64,000 nucleotides of DNA from Paenalcaligenes hominis (GTDB lineage: Bacteria; Pseudomonadota; Gammaproteobacteria; Burkholderiales; Burkholderiaceae_B): contig NZ_JAATIZ010000006.1 of NCBI RefSeq assembly GCF_011927625.1, forward strand, positions 62,001 to 126,000. Reading direction: 5' to 3'. Every line of letters begins with the position of its first letter. Position 1 is the stretch's first letter. The position numbers and the translations under genes are program-made. The notes beneath the pieces were generated by a model. It saw only the letters and a list, made by a program, of their open reading frames with translations. It was not told the origin of the DNA and did no database searches. Below are positions 8,565-17,821 of the stretch, piece after piece.

Positions 8565-9535
8565 TAGTTTGGGTGTTGAAACGGTTTGCACAAGCCATAG
8601 TCGTTATTCTGCTGATGACCTTGATTGTGTTTATTGGGTTGCACTTAATTGGCAACCCGGCAGATATTTTAATTGGCCCCGAAACCGATCAGCGAGATAG
8701 GGCCGCTATTATGCAGCAGTTGGGGTTAGATTTACCGCTTTGGCAACAATACGGTCGTTTTCTAATCAGTGCGTTGCAGGGTGACTTAGGCTATAGCTTT
8801 ATTTATAACCAGCCCGCATTAGAGCTCGTGTTACAGCGCTTGCCTGCGACCATGGAATTGGCTTTTGCTGCGTTAATTATTGCCTTGGTCGTTGGGGTGC
8901 CATTAGGGCTTATTTCTGGCTTATATCCTAAAAGCACTTGGTCACATGTGATTATGACTGGCAGTATTCTTGGCTTTTCCTTGCCTACCTTTTGGGTAGG
9001 CTTAATGCTGATTATGGCCTTTAGCGTGTCTTTAGGTTGGCTACCTGCTAGTGGTCGCGGCACAACGGTCACCCTTTGGGGTTTGCAATGGTCTTTTCTG
9101 ACCGCCGATGGCCTCTATCACATGATACTGCCAGCGTTTAATTTGGCGCTTTTCAAGATGTCATTGGTAATACGTTTAACCCATGCTGGGGTGCGCGAGG
9201 TTTTACCTTTGGACTACATCAAGTTTGCTAAAGCGAAAGGGCTAGCTCCCAGTCGAATTATTGGCGTGCATGTATTACGCAATTTAATGATTCCACTCGT
9301 GACGGTGATCGGGCTTGAGCTGGGCGTAACCATAGCCGGTGCGGTGGTCACAGAAAGTATTTTTTCTTGGCCCGGTGCAGGTAAATTAATCTTAGACAGT
9401 ATCAACAACTTAGACCGTCCCGTTATTTTGGCCTACCTGATCTTAATCGTCTGTGTGTTTGTGACAATTAACTTTCTGGTAGATGTGGCGTATCGGCTAA
9501 TTGATCCACGCGTACGCAAGGAGCCAAGCGCATGA
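8561..9535 (+). CDS. Peptide/nickel-type ABC transporter permease (DppB-like)
   Basis: A 324-residue inner-membrane permease of the DppB/OppB group, with an N-terminal membrane helix (residues 9-30), a periplasmic stretch containing NPADILIGPETDQRDRAA, and then the five-helix binding-protein-dependent transport core. The EAA-like coupling loop is around LDYIKFAKAKGLAPSRIIGVHVLRN. It overlaps the oxidoreductase by 4 bp (ATGA) and the next permease by 4 bp. It forms the heterodimeric channel with the gene that follows. Confidence 0.9.
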   Translation: MIVWVLKRFAQAIVVILLMTLIVFIGLHLIGNPADILIGPETDQRDRAAIMQQLGLDLPLWQQYGRFLISALQGDLGYSFIYNQPALELVLQRLPATMELAFAALIIALVVGVPLGLISGLYPKSTWSHVIMTGSILGFSLPTFWVGLMLIMAFSVSLGWLPASGRGTTVTLWGLQWSFLTADGLYHMILPAFNLALFKMSLVIRLTHAGVREVLPLDYIKFAKAKGLAPSRIIGVHVLRNLMIPLVTVIGLELGVTIAGAVVTESIFSWPGAGKLILDSINNLDRPVILAYLILIVCVFVTINFLVDVAYRLIDPRVRKEPSA

Positions 9536-10452
9536 CTAAGACCGTCTCTACTTCCTCCCATTCCACGCAGCCAGTTCTTAAAAGCTCTTTATTTAAAGAA
9601 AACTGGCGTCATTTTTTACAATCAAAGCGTGCCGTATTTGGCTTGGTTTGTGGAACCTTGTTGGTATTTGCTGCGATTTTTGCCCCGTGGATTACCCCAC
9701 AAAATCCATACGACCTCATGCAGCTCGATATCTTGGACTCACGTTTAGCGCCCGGGTCTGAAAATGGCATGGGCACCTTTACTTATTGGTTAGGCACCGA
9801 TGGCCAGGGTCGTGACTTGTACTCTGCCATTGTGTATGGGTTGCGGATTAGTTTATTTGTGGGGTTAGGGTCTGCTTTAATTGCTAGCGTACTAGGCACT
9901 ACCTTGGGCATTGTGTCGGCTTATTTCGGAGGGCGAGTCGATGCGGTATTAATGCGTACCGTAGACCTCATGCTGTCTTTTCCCTCTATCTTAGTGGCCA
10001 TGATGATTTTGGCGTACCTAGGTAAAGGGGTGGGAAATGTCATTCTGACGCTGGTAATTCTTGAATGGGCCTACTATGCGCGTACGGCACGTGGTCAAGC
10101 CTTAGCTGAACGAGAAAAAGAATACGTGGCCGCCGCTCACAATCTTGTGATACCGAAATGGCGCATTATGCTGCGTCACATTTTAGTCAATTGTTTGCCT
10201 GCCCTCATCGTGATTGCGGCGTTACAAGTGGCGCGAGCCATTACACTTGAGGCCACCATGAGCTTTTTGGGTCTAGGGGTGCCGGTGACCGAGCCTTCTT
10301 TAGGTTTACTTATTTCAAATGGCTACCAATACATGTTGTCTGGCCAGTATTGGATTAGTTTCTTCCCAGGTATTGCTCTACTGCTGACTATTGTTTCGTT
10401 AAACCTCATTGCGGATCGCTTGCGTGATATCTATAACCCGAGGGCGCTCTAA
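9532..10452 (+). CDS. Peptide/nickel-type ABC transporter permease (DppC-like)
   Basis: The second permease (306 residues) of the importer, DppC/OppC group. It begins with the cytoplasmic segment typical of DppC before the first helix (residues 33-55), then has the GTDGQGRD segment near residue 87 and the coupling loop around REKEYVAAAHNLVIPKWRIMLRHIL. Its stop overlaps the start of the ATPase gene by one base, so all components are expressed together. The substrate is unknown; DppC relatives carry peptides, nickel chelates, opines and glutathione. Confidence 0.9.
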   Translation: MTKTVSTSSHSTQPVLKSSLFKENWRHFLQSKRAVFGLVCGTLLVFAAIFAPWITPQNPYDLMQLDILDSRLAPGSENGMGTFTYWLGTDGQGRDLYSAIVYGLRISLFVGLGSALIASVLGTTLGIVSAYFGGRVDAVLMRTVDLMLSFPSILVAMMILAYLGKGVGNVILTLVILEWAYYARTARGQALAEREKEYVAAAHNLVIPKWRIMLRHILVNCLPALIVIAALQVARAITLEATMSFLGLGVPVTEPSLGLLISNGYQYMLSGQYWISFFPGIALLLTIVSLNLIADRLRDIYNPRAL

Positions 10453-11450
10453 TGCATACCGATTATTTGCTTGATGTTCACGATTTAAAAACCGCATTCA
10501 TTACCGACGAAGGCCAGGCTCTGGCCGTAAATGGCGTCAGTTTAAAGGTAAAGCCTGGTGAGATTGTAGGGCTGGTAGGTGAGTCCGGCTCGGGTAAGTC
10601 CGTCACGGGTTTTTCCATTATGCGTCTAGTTGATGAGCCCGGCCGTATAGTGGGTGGGCAAATTAACTATAAAGGGCAGAACTTACTCGATTTAACTGAA
10701 AAGCAGATGCGTCAATTGCGTGGTAATCGTATTGCCATGATCTTTCAAGATCCCATGATGACCTTGAATCCTGTATTACGCATAGACACGCAAATGATTG
10801 AAACGCTGCGCGCCCATGAAAAAATCAGTCGCACCGACGCACGTTTGCGTGCAGCGCAAGCCTTAGCATTAATGGGGGTGCCTAGCCCTGAAGAGCGTTT
10901 AACCTCCTATCCTCATCAACTATCGGGGGGGATGAGGCAGCGTGTGGCGATCGCTATTGCTTTGTTGCTGAAACCCGATTTAATTATTGCCGATGAGCCA
11001 ACCACGGCATTAGATGTCACCATTCAAGCGCAAATTTTGGCGGAAATTCAAAAACTGGCTCAGGATTCAGGAACGGCTTTAATTTGGATTACCCATGATT
11101 TGTCTGTAGTCGCTGGCTTAGCCGATCGTTTAGCGGTGATGTACGCGGGCAAAATTGTAGAAACAGGTACGATTGATCAGGTATTAACCCGGCCTCAGCA
11201 TCCCTATACCGAGGGGTTGATTAACAGTTTGCCTAGCAACAATCCGCGTGGGCAGCGTTTGCGCCAAATTAAAGGTATGACACCTAGCTTACTTGACTTA
11301 CCTCGCGGTTGCGCCTTTGCCGCTCGCTGTGAGCGCGCTCAACCTAAGTGCGCCCAAACACCAGAGCTAGTCGAGCTAGTGCCCGAGCATGCCGTACGTT
11401 GTTTTTTCCCAAGCGCAAGCTTGCAGCCATCGGTGGAGGATGTGTTATGA
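10452..11450 (+). CDS. ABC transporter ATP-binding protein (DppD-like)
   Basis: A 332-residue ATPase with Walker A GESGSGKS at 43-50, signature LSGGMRQR at 157-164, and Walker B ending in DEPTTALD at about 181-188. The C-terminal oligopeptide-transporter extension with cysteines ([15 protein letters not shown]) is present; in DppD/OppD relatives such cysteines can bind an Fe-S cluster. It overlaps the second ATPase gene by 4 bp. It is the cytoplasmic motor for the importer encoded by the two permeases before it. Confidence 0.92.
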   Translation: MHTDYLLDVHDLKTAFITDEGQALAVNGVSLKVKPGEIVGLVGESGSGKSVTGFSIMRLVDEPGRIVGGQINYKGQNLLDLTEKQMRQLRGNRIAMIFQDPMMTLNPVLRIDTQMIETLRAHEKISRTDARLRAAQALALMGVPSPEERLTSYPHQLSGGMRQRVAIAIALLLKPDLIIADEPTTALDVTIQAQILAEIQKLAQDSGTALIWITHDLSVVAGLADRLAVMYAGKIVETGTIDQVLTRPQHPYTEGLINSLPSNNPRGQRLRQIKGMTPSLLDLPRGCAFAARCERAQPKCAQTPELVELVPEHAVRCFFPSASLQPSVEDVL

Positions 11451-12451
11451 CAGAGCCCGTGGTACGTGTCGAACAGCTCTCAAAACAGTTTGGCTTAAAG
11501 AAAAACAGCTGGGCTAGGCAAACCCTACAACAGCTTGGCTTACAGGCCAAGCCCGTAGTGACCTCAGCAGTGAATCACGTGGATTTAGCGATTTGGCCCG
11601 GCGAGGTCGTGGGTTTGGTGGGTGAATCAGGCTGTGGAAAATCGACGCTAGGACGAATGGTGGCGGGAATTCTACCACCCACATCGGGCAAGATATGGAT
11701 AGACGGGGTAGATAATGCACAAATGAGCTCAACTCAATGGCAGCAGAGTCAGTTGCGTATTCAAATGATTTTTCAGGATCCCTACGCAAGCCTAAACCCC
11801 CGTTTGCGTATTAGCCAAAGTGTTGGTGAGGCTCCAGTAATTCACGGTCTGACTACCTCTAAACAGGTAGACGAATATGTGAGTGCTCAGTTAGAGCGGG
11901 CTGGGTTAAGCGCCGCATTACGTCAGCGATTTCCCCATCAGTTTAGTGGTGGCCAACGCCAACGTATTGGTATAGCACGCGCTTTAGCCGTGCAACCCGA
12001 GGTGCTGGTGTGTGACGAGGCGGTAGCAGCGCTAGATGTTTCTATCCAAGCCCAAATTGTTAATCTATTCATGGATTTGCGTGATGAGCTGGGGTTGACC
12101 TACTTATTTATCAGTCATGACTTGGGGGTGGTCGAGCACATTTCTGATCGGGTAGCTATTATGTATTTAGGGCGTATTGTGGAAACAGCCCCAACGGCTG
12201 ACATTTATGCCCGTCCCAATCACCCTTATACCCAAGCCTTGCTTGCTGAGATTCCACGCATTAGTGATAGAAAGAAAAAATTTGTCGCCATTAAAGGGGA
12301 AATACCTAGCCCATTAAATCCACCCAGTGGCTGTCATTTTCACCCACGCTGTCCTTATGCGATGCCTCGGTGCCGAGAGCAAGCGCCTGTTTTAAAAGAG
12401 GTAAGCCCTCAGCACCTGAGTGCTTGTCATTTAAATGATATGCCAGCCTAG
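11447..12451 (+). CDS. ABC transporter ATP-binding protein (DppF/OppF-like)
   Basis: The second ATPase (334 residues from this start), with Walker A GESGCGKS at 59-66, FSGGQRQR signature, and CDEAVAALDVS in place of the more common DEPxSALD at Walker B. The C-terminal oligopeptide extension GCHFHPRCPYAMPRC is present. The frame is open further upstream to 11348, but that would overlap the previous gene by over 100 bp; the ATG at 11447 gives the 4-bp overlap seen throughout the operon and has a GGAGGA site 11 bp upstream, so it is chosen. Confidence 0.92.
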   Translation: MTEPVVRVEQLSKQFGLKKNSWARQTLQQLGLQAKPVVTSAVNHVDLAIWPGEVVGLVGESGCGKSTLGRMVAGILPPTSGKIWIDGVDNAQMSSTQWQQSQLRIQMIFQDPYASLNPRLRISQSVGEAPVIHGLTTSKQVDEYVSAQLERAGLSAALRQRFPHQFSGGQRQRIGIARALAVQPEVLVCDEAVAALDVSIQAQIVNLFMDLRDELGLTYLFISHDLGVVEHISDRVAIMYLGRIVETAPTADIYARPNHPYTQALLAEIPRISDRKKKFVAIKGEIPSPLNPPSGCHFHPRCPYAMPRCREQAPVLKEVSPQHLSACHLNDMPA

Positions 12452-12502
12452 TTTAGGTTTTTGATTGTGTTGTGAATGATCGATTAATTTAAGGGAATCA
12501 CC

Positions 12503-14065
12503 ATGAAAAAACTGCTTGTTGCCTCGTTAGTGGCAGGTCTGCTTTCCAGTGCAGCCTTTGCTCAAGAAAATAATTTGAAGATTGCTTTTGCAGATAATCT
12601 TTCGTCTTTAGATCCTCAGCTTAATAACTATGCGGGCGATCGTTCCGCAGGTTTGTTTTTCTTTGATATGTTGGTGGGCAACTACCACAACCAACTTTTA
12701 CCTTCATTGGCAACGGAATGGAAAAACATCGACCCCACCACCTGGCAGTTTAGTTTGCGCGAAGGCGTGAAATGGAGCGATGGCGAGCCCTTTGTGGCCG
12801 AGGACGTGGTGTATTCCATTGAGCGCATTCGTAACGTACCCGGCTCGGTAGCGCCATTTACTGGCTATGTACGCACTATTGATAGTGTCACCATTCTTGA
12901 TCCCAATACACTCGAAATCAAAACCAATGTCCCTAACCCTGACTTGCCTTTGAACTTGGCCTCTGTGCCCATTGTAAGCAAGCACGCCACAGAAAACGCC
13001 AGCAGCGAGGACTTCAACTCAGGTAAAGCTTTAGTCGGAACCGGGCCGTACACATTGGTCAGTTATACGCCAGGTGAGCGCATTGTGGCGCAGAAAAACC
13101 CCAACTATTGGGGCGAAGCACCCATTTGGGATAAAGTCGATTACACCTATACGGCCAATGCCGCCTCACGTACTGCTGCCTTATTAGCAGGCGACGTGGA
13201 TGTGATTGATAAAGTGTCTGTATCGGATCTACCTAAGCTAGAAAAAGACAGCAAAGTCGATGTGTTTGCGTATAACGGCCTGCGCGTCTTTTTGTTGCAA
13301 CCTAGTTTTAATCCCAAGTCTAACGATTTCATTAAAGACAACGCGGGCAAGCCGCTAGAGAAAAACCCATTGCTTGATGTGCGTGTGCGCGAGGCGCTGT
13401 CTTTGGCTATTAATCGTGACGCCATTGCCGATCGTATTTTGCAAGGTGGGGTAACGGTAGCCAACCAGTGGATGCCAGAGGGCTCTATTGGGTATAACCC
13501 GGAAATTCCTGCGATTGATTTTGATCCCGAGCGAGCAAAAGCACTCTTAGCCGAGGCAGGATACCCAGAAGGTTTCCAAATTAGTGTGCATGTGCCTTCG
13601 GATCGTTATCCGCTGGCCCCAGAAACGGTTCAAGCCGTCGCCCAGTTTTGGACACGCATTGGCGTAAAAACTAATGTGGAAGTGGTGCCTTGGGCGGTGT
13701 ATTCTAGCTCGGCTCGCAAAAACGACTACGCCATGTCTGTGATTGCATGGGGCAATGGCACAGGTGAGGCTTCATATGCGATGGTGAACATCTTGGCTAC
13801 ACCCAATGCTGAAGCAGGTCTAGGGGCATCAAACTGGGGTCATTACAGCAGTGAAAAACTGGATGGCAGTCTAAAAGACGTAACAGCCGAGTTTGATCCC
13901 GCTAAACGCGAAGCGATTATGCAGCAGGCTGCAAAAACTGTAGCAGAAGAGGTAGGGGTTATTCCTTTATTTCATTACAAAAATATTTGGGCAGCGAAAA
14001 AAGGGCTAGTGGTGAAACCATTAAGCTCTGATCGTACGGTACCTGTTATGGTTTCTAAACAGTAA
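12503..14065 (+). CDS. ABC transporter periplasmic substrate-binding protein (family 5)
   Basis: A 520-residue solute-binding protein with a Sec signal peptide (residues 1-20, cleavage after AFA) and the family 5 (peptide/nickel) fold; LKIAFADNLSSLDPQ at the N-terminus, WKNIDPTTWQFSLREGVKWSDGEP near residue 80, and GTGPY near 180 are typical. It starts 51 bp after the ATPase gene, with GGGA before the ATG. It should deliver the operon's unknown substrate to the permease. Family 5 members bind peptides, opines, metal chelates or glutathione, so the ligand cannot be read from sequence. Confidence 0.9.
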   Translation: MKKLLVASLVAGLLSSAAFAQENNLKIAFADNLSSLDPQLNNYAGDRSAGLFFFDMLVGNYHNQLLPSLATEWKNIDPTTWQFSLREGVKWSDGEPFVAEDVVYSIERIRNVPGSVAPFTGYVRTIDSVTILDPNTLEIKTNVPNPDLPLNLASVPIVSKHATENASSEDFNSGKALVGTGPYTLVSYTPGERIVAQKNPNYWGEAPIWDKVDYTYTANAASRTAALLAGDVDVIDKVSVSDLPKLEKDSKVDVFAYNGLRVFLLQPSFNPKSNDFIKDNAGKPLEKNPLLDVRVREALSLAINRDAIADRILQGGVTVANQWMPEGSIGYNPEIPAIDFDPERAKALLAEAGYPEGFQISVHVPSDRYPLAPETVQAVAQFWTRIGVKTNVEVVPWAVYSSSARKNDYAMSVIAWGNGTGEASYAMVNILATPNAEAGLGASNWGHYSSEKLDGSLKDVTAEFDPAKREAIMQQAAKTVAEEVGVIPLFHYKNIWAAKKGLVVKPLSSDRTVPVMVSKQ

Positions 14066-14075
14066 AGGCATCACA

Positions 14076-15374
14076 ATGACTCACCCTCAACTGACGATCG
14101 AACCTATTGATGACCTAATTGATGTACCTAGGCAAATACGTGTAAGCGGCTTGGCTTCAGGACAGCAGGTGCAGTTGCGTACCCGCACGTACCGTGGGCA
14201 GCAGCAGCTATGGCAAAGTCAGGCGATATTTCAAGCCGATGCTAACGGTACGATCGATTTAAGCACTCAAGCCCCTCTGTCTGGCAGTTACGAGGGCGTA
14301 GATCCTATGGGGCTTATTTGGTCACAACGACCCGAGCAAGAGGGTGAGCGTGAGGTTTTTGGGGCTCAGGTCACTGACCCCATCTGCACCGAAGTCGAGG
14401 TCGTCGGTGACACCGTGCAGCTAGCTGGACAGTTGGTTCAGCGCCTAGCTGCTCCAGGGGTACAACGCGTAGAAATACGTGAAAACGGCTTAGTAGGTAC
14501 CGTGTTTATCCCAGCTACAGCTGGGCCGCATCCGGCGGTAATGATACTAAACGGCTCGGGTGGCGGTATCAATGAGCCGCGAGCTGCCTTGTACGCATCG
14601 CACGGCTATCTTGCCTTTGCGTTAGCGTATTTTAAAGCGCCTGGTTTGTCTGATTACATTTCTAATACGCCCTTAGAGTATTTCAAAAAGGGCTTAGATT
14701 GGTTACGCCAGACCTATGCGCCGTTAAACGATTTTGTGGCGATTAATGGCCAATCTCGAGGCGGCGAATTAGTGCTGCTATTAGCCAGTACTTACCCCAA
14801 GGACGTGTCGGCGGTAGTGGCTTACGTACCGGGGGCAGTGGTGCACAGTGGGCAAAATGCAGCGGATCCTGCTATTGGTCGTGAAGGCCCTGCTTGGTTA
14901 TTAAATGGTGAGCCGCTCACACATGTATGGGCCAATAATAAAACAGCAACGTGGGCCCCTTATGACGAGGGGCCAGCTCCCCACCGCCATGAAAAAGCCA
15001 TCTTAACGGCATTGCAAGACCCCGAGGCGGTGGAGCGAGCCCGTATCCCTGTAGAACGCATCCAGGCTCCTATTATTTTATTATCGGGCACGGACGACGG
15101 CGCATGGCCATCAAGTCTCTACAGTCAAATGGTGGTAGAGCGTTTAACGCAATACGGCTACACACATGAGGTCCAGTGGGTCGACACACCCGATGCAGGG
15201 CACAGTATTGTATTTCCTTATATTCCTACTACGCAGTTAATTTACACCCACCCTGTGTCGAAACGGGTCAGTACCAGTGGCGGTCGTCCTGATGCAAACG
15301 CATTGTCTGATGCGACGAGCTGGTCAGCCATCAAAGCATTTTTATCTAGAGCACAACGAGGCAAAAAACAATGA
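14076..15374 (+). CDS. BAAT-like acyl-CoA thioesterase/acyl hydrolase
   Basis: A 432-residue alpha/beta hydrolase. Residues 1-130 match the beta-sandwich domain of acyl-CoA thioesterases and bile-acid CoA:amino acid N-acyltransferases (LTIEPIDDLIDVPRQIRVSGL, later DPMGLIWS). The catalytic domain has nucleophile elbow GQSRG at 225-229 (Ser227), acid Asp340/341 in SGTDDGAW, and His376 in DAGHSIVF. A serine nucleophile, rather than the cysteine of true BAAT, favours hydrolysis. There is no signal peptide. It is 10 bp after the binding-protein gene and overlaps the CMD gene by 4 bp, so it likely processes the imported compound. Confidence 0.8.
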   Translation: MTHPQLTIEPIDDLIDVPRQIRVSGLASGQQVQLRTRTYRGQQQLWQSQAIFQADANGTIDLSTQAPLSGSYEGVDPMGLIWSQRPEQEGEREVFGAQVTDPICTEVEVVGDTVQLAGQLVQRLAAPGVQRVEIRENGLVGTVFIPATAGPHPAVMILNGSGGGINEPRAALYASHGYLAFALAYFKAPGLSDYISNTPLEYFKKGLDWLRQTYAPLNDFVAINGQSRGGELVLLLASTYPKDVSAVVAYVPGAVVHSGQNAADPAIGREGPAWLLNGEPLTHVWANNKTATWAPYDEGPAPHRHEKAILTALQDPEAVERARIPVERIQAPIILLSGTDDGAWPSSLYSQMVVERLTQYGYTHEVQWVDTPDAGHSIVFPYIPTTQLIYTHPVSKRVSTSGGRPDANALSDATSWSAIKAFLSRAQRGKKQ

Positions 15375-15886
15375 ACTCTTCCGGTAGTACCGATCTTATT
15401 GACCACGTGTTGGGTCTAACACCCCCAAGCAGTACGCATGCAGCCCGCGTATTCAGAGACAAAGTTCGTCATGGCACCCAAGCTAGCTACGAAGCGTTAT
15501 TTAGCCCTGAACTGCATTTGGATTTGGGTGTGCGTTGGTTAGTGGCCGTGTATGCGACCCAGTTAACTCAGGCCCAAGAGCTTCATCAGCATTATGTGAC
15601 GCAAGCACAGCAGGCCAATGTACCCAGTCAGTGGTTAGAAGCCGTGGCGGCAGATCAGCCTAACGCCATTTCTGACCCCATCGTACAAGCTATTTTAATT
15701 TTTACACGCACATTAACACTTAAACCCATTGAAGGGGATAAAGCCGCTATTCAGCAGCTAGAGCAAGCCGGTGTGCCCACGCCCGACTGCATTACCCTAA
15801 GTCAATTAATTGCTTTTTTATCTTACCAAGTCCGCTTGGTAACGGGGTTAAAAGCCATGCAACGCTTGGAGAGCCGCGATGTCTGA
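15371..15886 (+). CDS. Carboxymuconolactone decarboxylase (CMD)-fold protein without CxxC
   Basis: A 171-residue all-helical protein that I place in the CMD/AhpD superfamily from its pairing with the next gene and from the ILIFTRTLTLKP and LIAFLSYQVRLVTGL segments. It lacks the CxxC redox motif. It resembles, from memory, the CMD partner family named after Avi_7170, found beside ABC importers and an AhpD-like protein. It overlaps the hydrolase gene by 4 bp and the next gene by 8 bp. The function is unknown; it may be the non-catalytic partner of the following protein. Confidence 0.6.
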   Translation: MNSSGSTDLIDHVLGLTPPSSTHAARVFRDKVRHGTQASYEALFSPELHLDLGVRWLVAVYATQLTQAQELHQHYVTQAQQANVPSQWLEAVAADQPNAISDPIVQAILIFTRTLTLKPIEGDKAAIQQLEQAGVPTPDCITLSQLIAFLSYQVRLVTGLKAMQRLESRDV

Positions 15887-16463
15887 TGTCATTAAAGTCA
15901 ATGGGTTTACCAATGAAAGCCTAGAGTGGAAGGCTTGGTTAGATGTAGTTAAGGTAGAACAGGCCACGCCTGAACAGATAGCCGTGCTAGAGGCCAGCCA
16001 TCCACAGGCTAAAACCTCGGATTATTATCTTTTATTAGTCCACCAGCCAGAAATTTTAAATCATCGCTCTCATACCTATAACGCCATTATGTATGCGCCA
16101 CGTGGCTTAAATCGTGCTGACCGCGAGCTAGGCGCTCTCACTGTGTCGCAAATTAATGGTTGCGTGTATTGTGCATCGGTCCATGCGCAGCGTTTCGAGC
16201 AGCTATCTAAGCGTGCGGACATGGTCGAGGCCGTGTTTGCCGACCCCGCTACTGCTGCTCAAACCTCACGCGATAAAGCCATCATAGAATTAGCCACGTC
16301 TTTAACCAAACAGCCAGATCATTTGGATGATGCGTATATTCAAGCGCTTAAAGACGAGGGTATGGACGACGTCGAAATTCTCGACTTAATCCATTCCGTA
16401 GCCATTTTTGGTTGGGCCAACCGTCTTATGTTAAATCTAGGCGAACCCGTCTATACCAACTAG
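15879..16463 (+). CDS. AhpD-like peroxidase-related protein with CxxC
   Basis: A 194-residue protein of the AhpD/CMD superfamily. The catalytic motif is complete: C95-V-Y-C98 followed by H102 (INGCVYCASVH), as in alkylhydroperoxidase AhpD. From memory it matches the Avi_7169-type family that accompanies the preceding CMD protein in transporter clusters. The likely activity is thiol-based peroxide reduction or dithiol redox relay in the cytoplasm, possibly protecting the flavoenzyme or acting on a peroxide product. It is the last gene of the operon and is followed by a clear terminator. Confidence 0.75.
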   Translation: MSDVIKVNGFTNESLEWKAWLDVVKVEQATPEQIAVLEASHPQAKTSDYYLLLVHQPEILNHRSHTYNAIMYAPRGLNRADRELGALTVSQINGCVYCASVHAQRFEQLSKRADMVEAVFADPATAAQTSRDKAIIELATSLTKQPDHLDDAYIQALKDEGMDDVEILDLIHSVAIFGWANRLMLNLGEPVYTN

Positions 16464-16480
16464 CGGATGCATAGTTAAAA

Positions 16481-16506
16481 AAAACTGCCGTGTATGCGGC
16501 AGTTTT
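16481..16506. terminator. Bidirectional terminator between two convergent operons
   Basis: AAAACTGCCG (16481-16490) pairs with CGGCAGTTTT (16497-16506) over 10 bp. T residues follow the stem on the plus strand, and the A-run at 16477-16484 gives a T-tract on the minus strand, so it can stop both the oxidoreductase/ABC operon and the TRAP operon. Confidence 0.85.
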
Positions 16507-16531
16507 AAATACAACTGTGTGGGTTGTCTTT

Positions 16532-17818
16532 TTATTTACTCATCATGAGTTCGGGCAACCATAATGCTAATTGTGGAAATAAAAATACTAGCAATAAGGC
16601 CAATAACATTAAAAGTACATACGGAGCAGAACCTTTAACGATTTGTATAAAATCTGCATTGGTAATGGCTTTAATAGTAAATAGATTCATGCCAACAGGG
16701 GGGGTAATCATGGCAATCTCTAGATTAATAACTAATAAAATCCCGTACCAAATAGGATTTATGCCCAAGTGAGCCATAGCGGGTAATATTACAGGCATAG
16801 TAATTAAGATAATGGCAATGGACTCTAAGAACATGCCCAACACCATAATTAATGCCATCATAATAAGAATAAAACCGACAGGCCCTACATCAAGTGCTAC
16901 TAAAGAATTCACAATTTCTTGTGGGATTCGCATTTTAGTCAGCACGTGACCAAAGACCGTGGCACCAGCTAAAATCATAAATAACATAGCCGATAATGAA
17001 CACGCTTCTTTGGCTGATTCCCAAATATCTTTCCACCCAATACTACGGTAAATAAATACCGTTACAAACAGAGCTAACCATACCCCAGCTGCAGCGGCTT
17101 CTGTAGCAGTAAAAATACCTAAGTACATTCCACCTAGAACAAAAACAGGCAAGGATAAAGCCCAAATGGATTTCCTAAACGCAGACCACAATTCTGTTCC
17201 AGTGGCGCGTTGATCGCGACGAATATTTAAAGCCGGGTTAGCACAGCGAAACATGGCCCATAATGCAAAAATAAATGCCATTAATAAGCCAGGAATTACC
17301 CCTGCAATAAACAAAGCGCCGATAGAGGCATCGGTAGTAACACCATATAAAATTAAAGGGCTAGACGGAGGAATAAGAATACCTAAGGTCCCGCCCGCCG
17401 CAACAACTCCATACGCCATTTTGGGCTCGTAGCCATAGCGAATCATTTGAGGAATGGCAACCGAGCCAATAGTCAGCGCGGTCGCAATACTTGAGCCAGA
17501 AATAGCCGCAAAAATTGTACACGCTAAAATCGTAGCAACGGCTAATCCACCCGGTAGATGACGCGTAAAGGTATAGGCGGTGTCGTATAAATCATCAACC
17601 ACCCGACCTTTAATCATAATATGAGCCATAAAAGCAAACAGCGGAATGGCTACAAGCAAATACCGATTTAGTTCACCAAAAATAATATCTGAAACAGAAC
17701 CAAAGTCGCCTTGCACCATTAACAGTAGTGCGCCGCCATACAAGGTTAAGCCTGCAAAGATAGGAACCCCTGTAAATAGGAGTGCCAGCAAGGTAATAAG
17801 AATAATAAGAACTAGCAT
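16532..17818 (-). CDS. TRAP transporter large permease (DctM type)
   Basis: A 428-residue inner-membrane protein, hydrophobic throughout with about 12 membrane helices. Family segments include AGGTLGILIPPSSPLILYGVTT and the C-terminal TPPVGMNLFTIKAI. It forms the sodium-driven channel with the DctQ protein encoded next to it. It is the last gene of the minus-strand operon that starts with the CoA-transferase gene, 3 bp after dctQ. The substrate is probably an organic acid that the two CoA enzymes act on (inference from context). Confidence 0.92.
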   Translation of the reverse strand: MLVLIILITLLALLFTGVPIFAGLTLYGGALLLMVQGDFGSVSDIIFGELNRYLLVAIPLFAFMAHIMIKGRVVDDLYDTAYTFTRHLPGGLAVATILACTIFAAISGSSIATALTIGSVAIPQMIRYGYEPKMAYGVVAAGGTLGILIPPSSPLILYGVTTDASIGALFIAGVIPGLLMAFIFALWAMFRCANPALNIRRDQRATGTELWSAFRKSIWALSLPVFVLGGMYLGIFTATEAAAAGVWLALFVTVFIYRSIGWKDIWESAKEACSLSAMLFMILAGATVFGHVLTKMRIPQEIVNSLVALDVGPVGFILIMMALIMVLGMFLESIAIILITMPVILPAMAHLGINPIWYGILLVINLEIAMITPPVGMNLFTIKAITNADFIQIVKGSAPYVLLMLLALLLVFLFPQLALWLPELMMSK

Positions 17819-17821
17819 GCT

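Noticed and set aside
11348-11446. Longer N-terminus for the second ABC ATPase
   Set aside because: It would overlap the preceding ATPase gene by about 100 bp and adds residues unlike the family; the ATG at 11447 fits the 4-bp overlap pattern.
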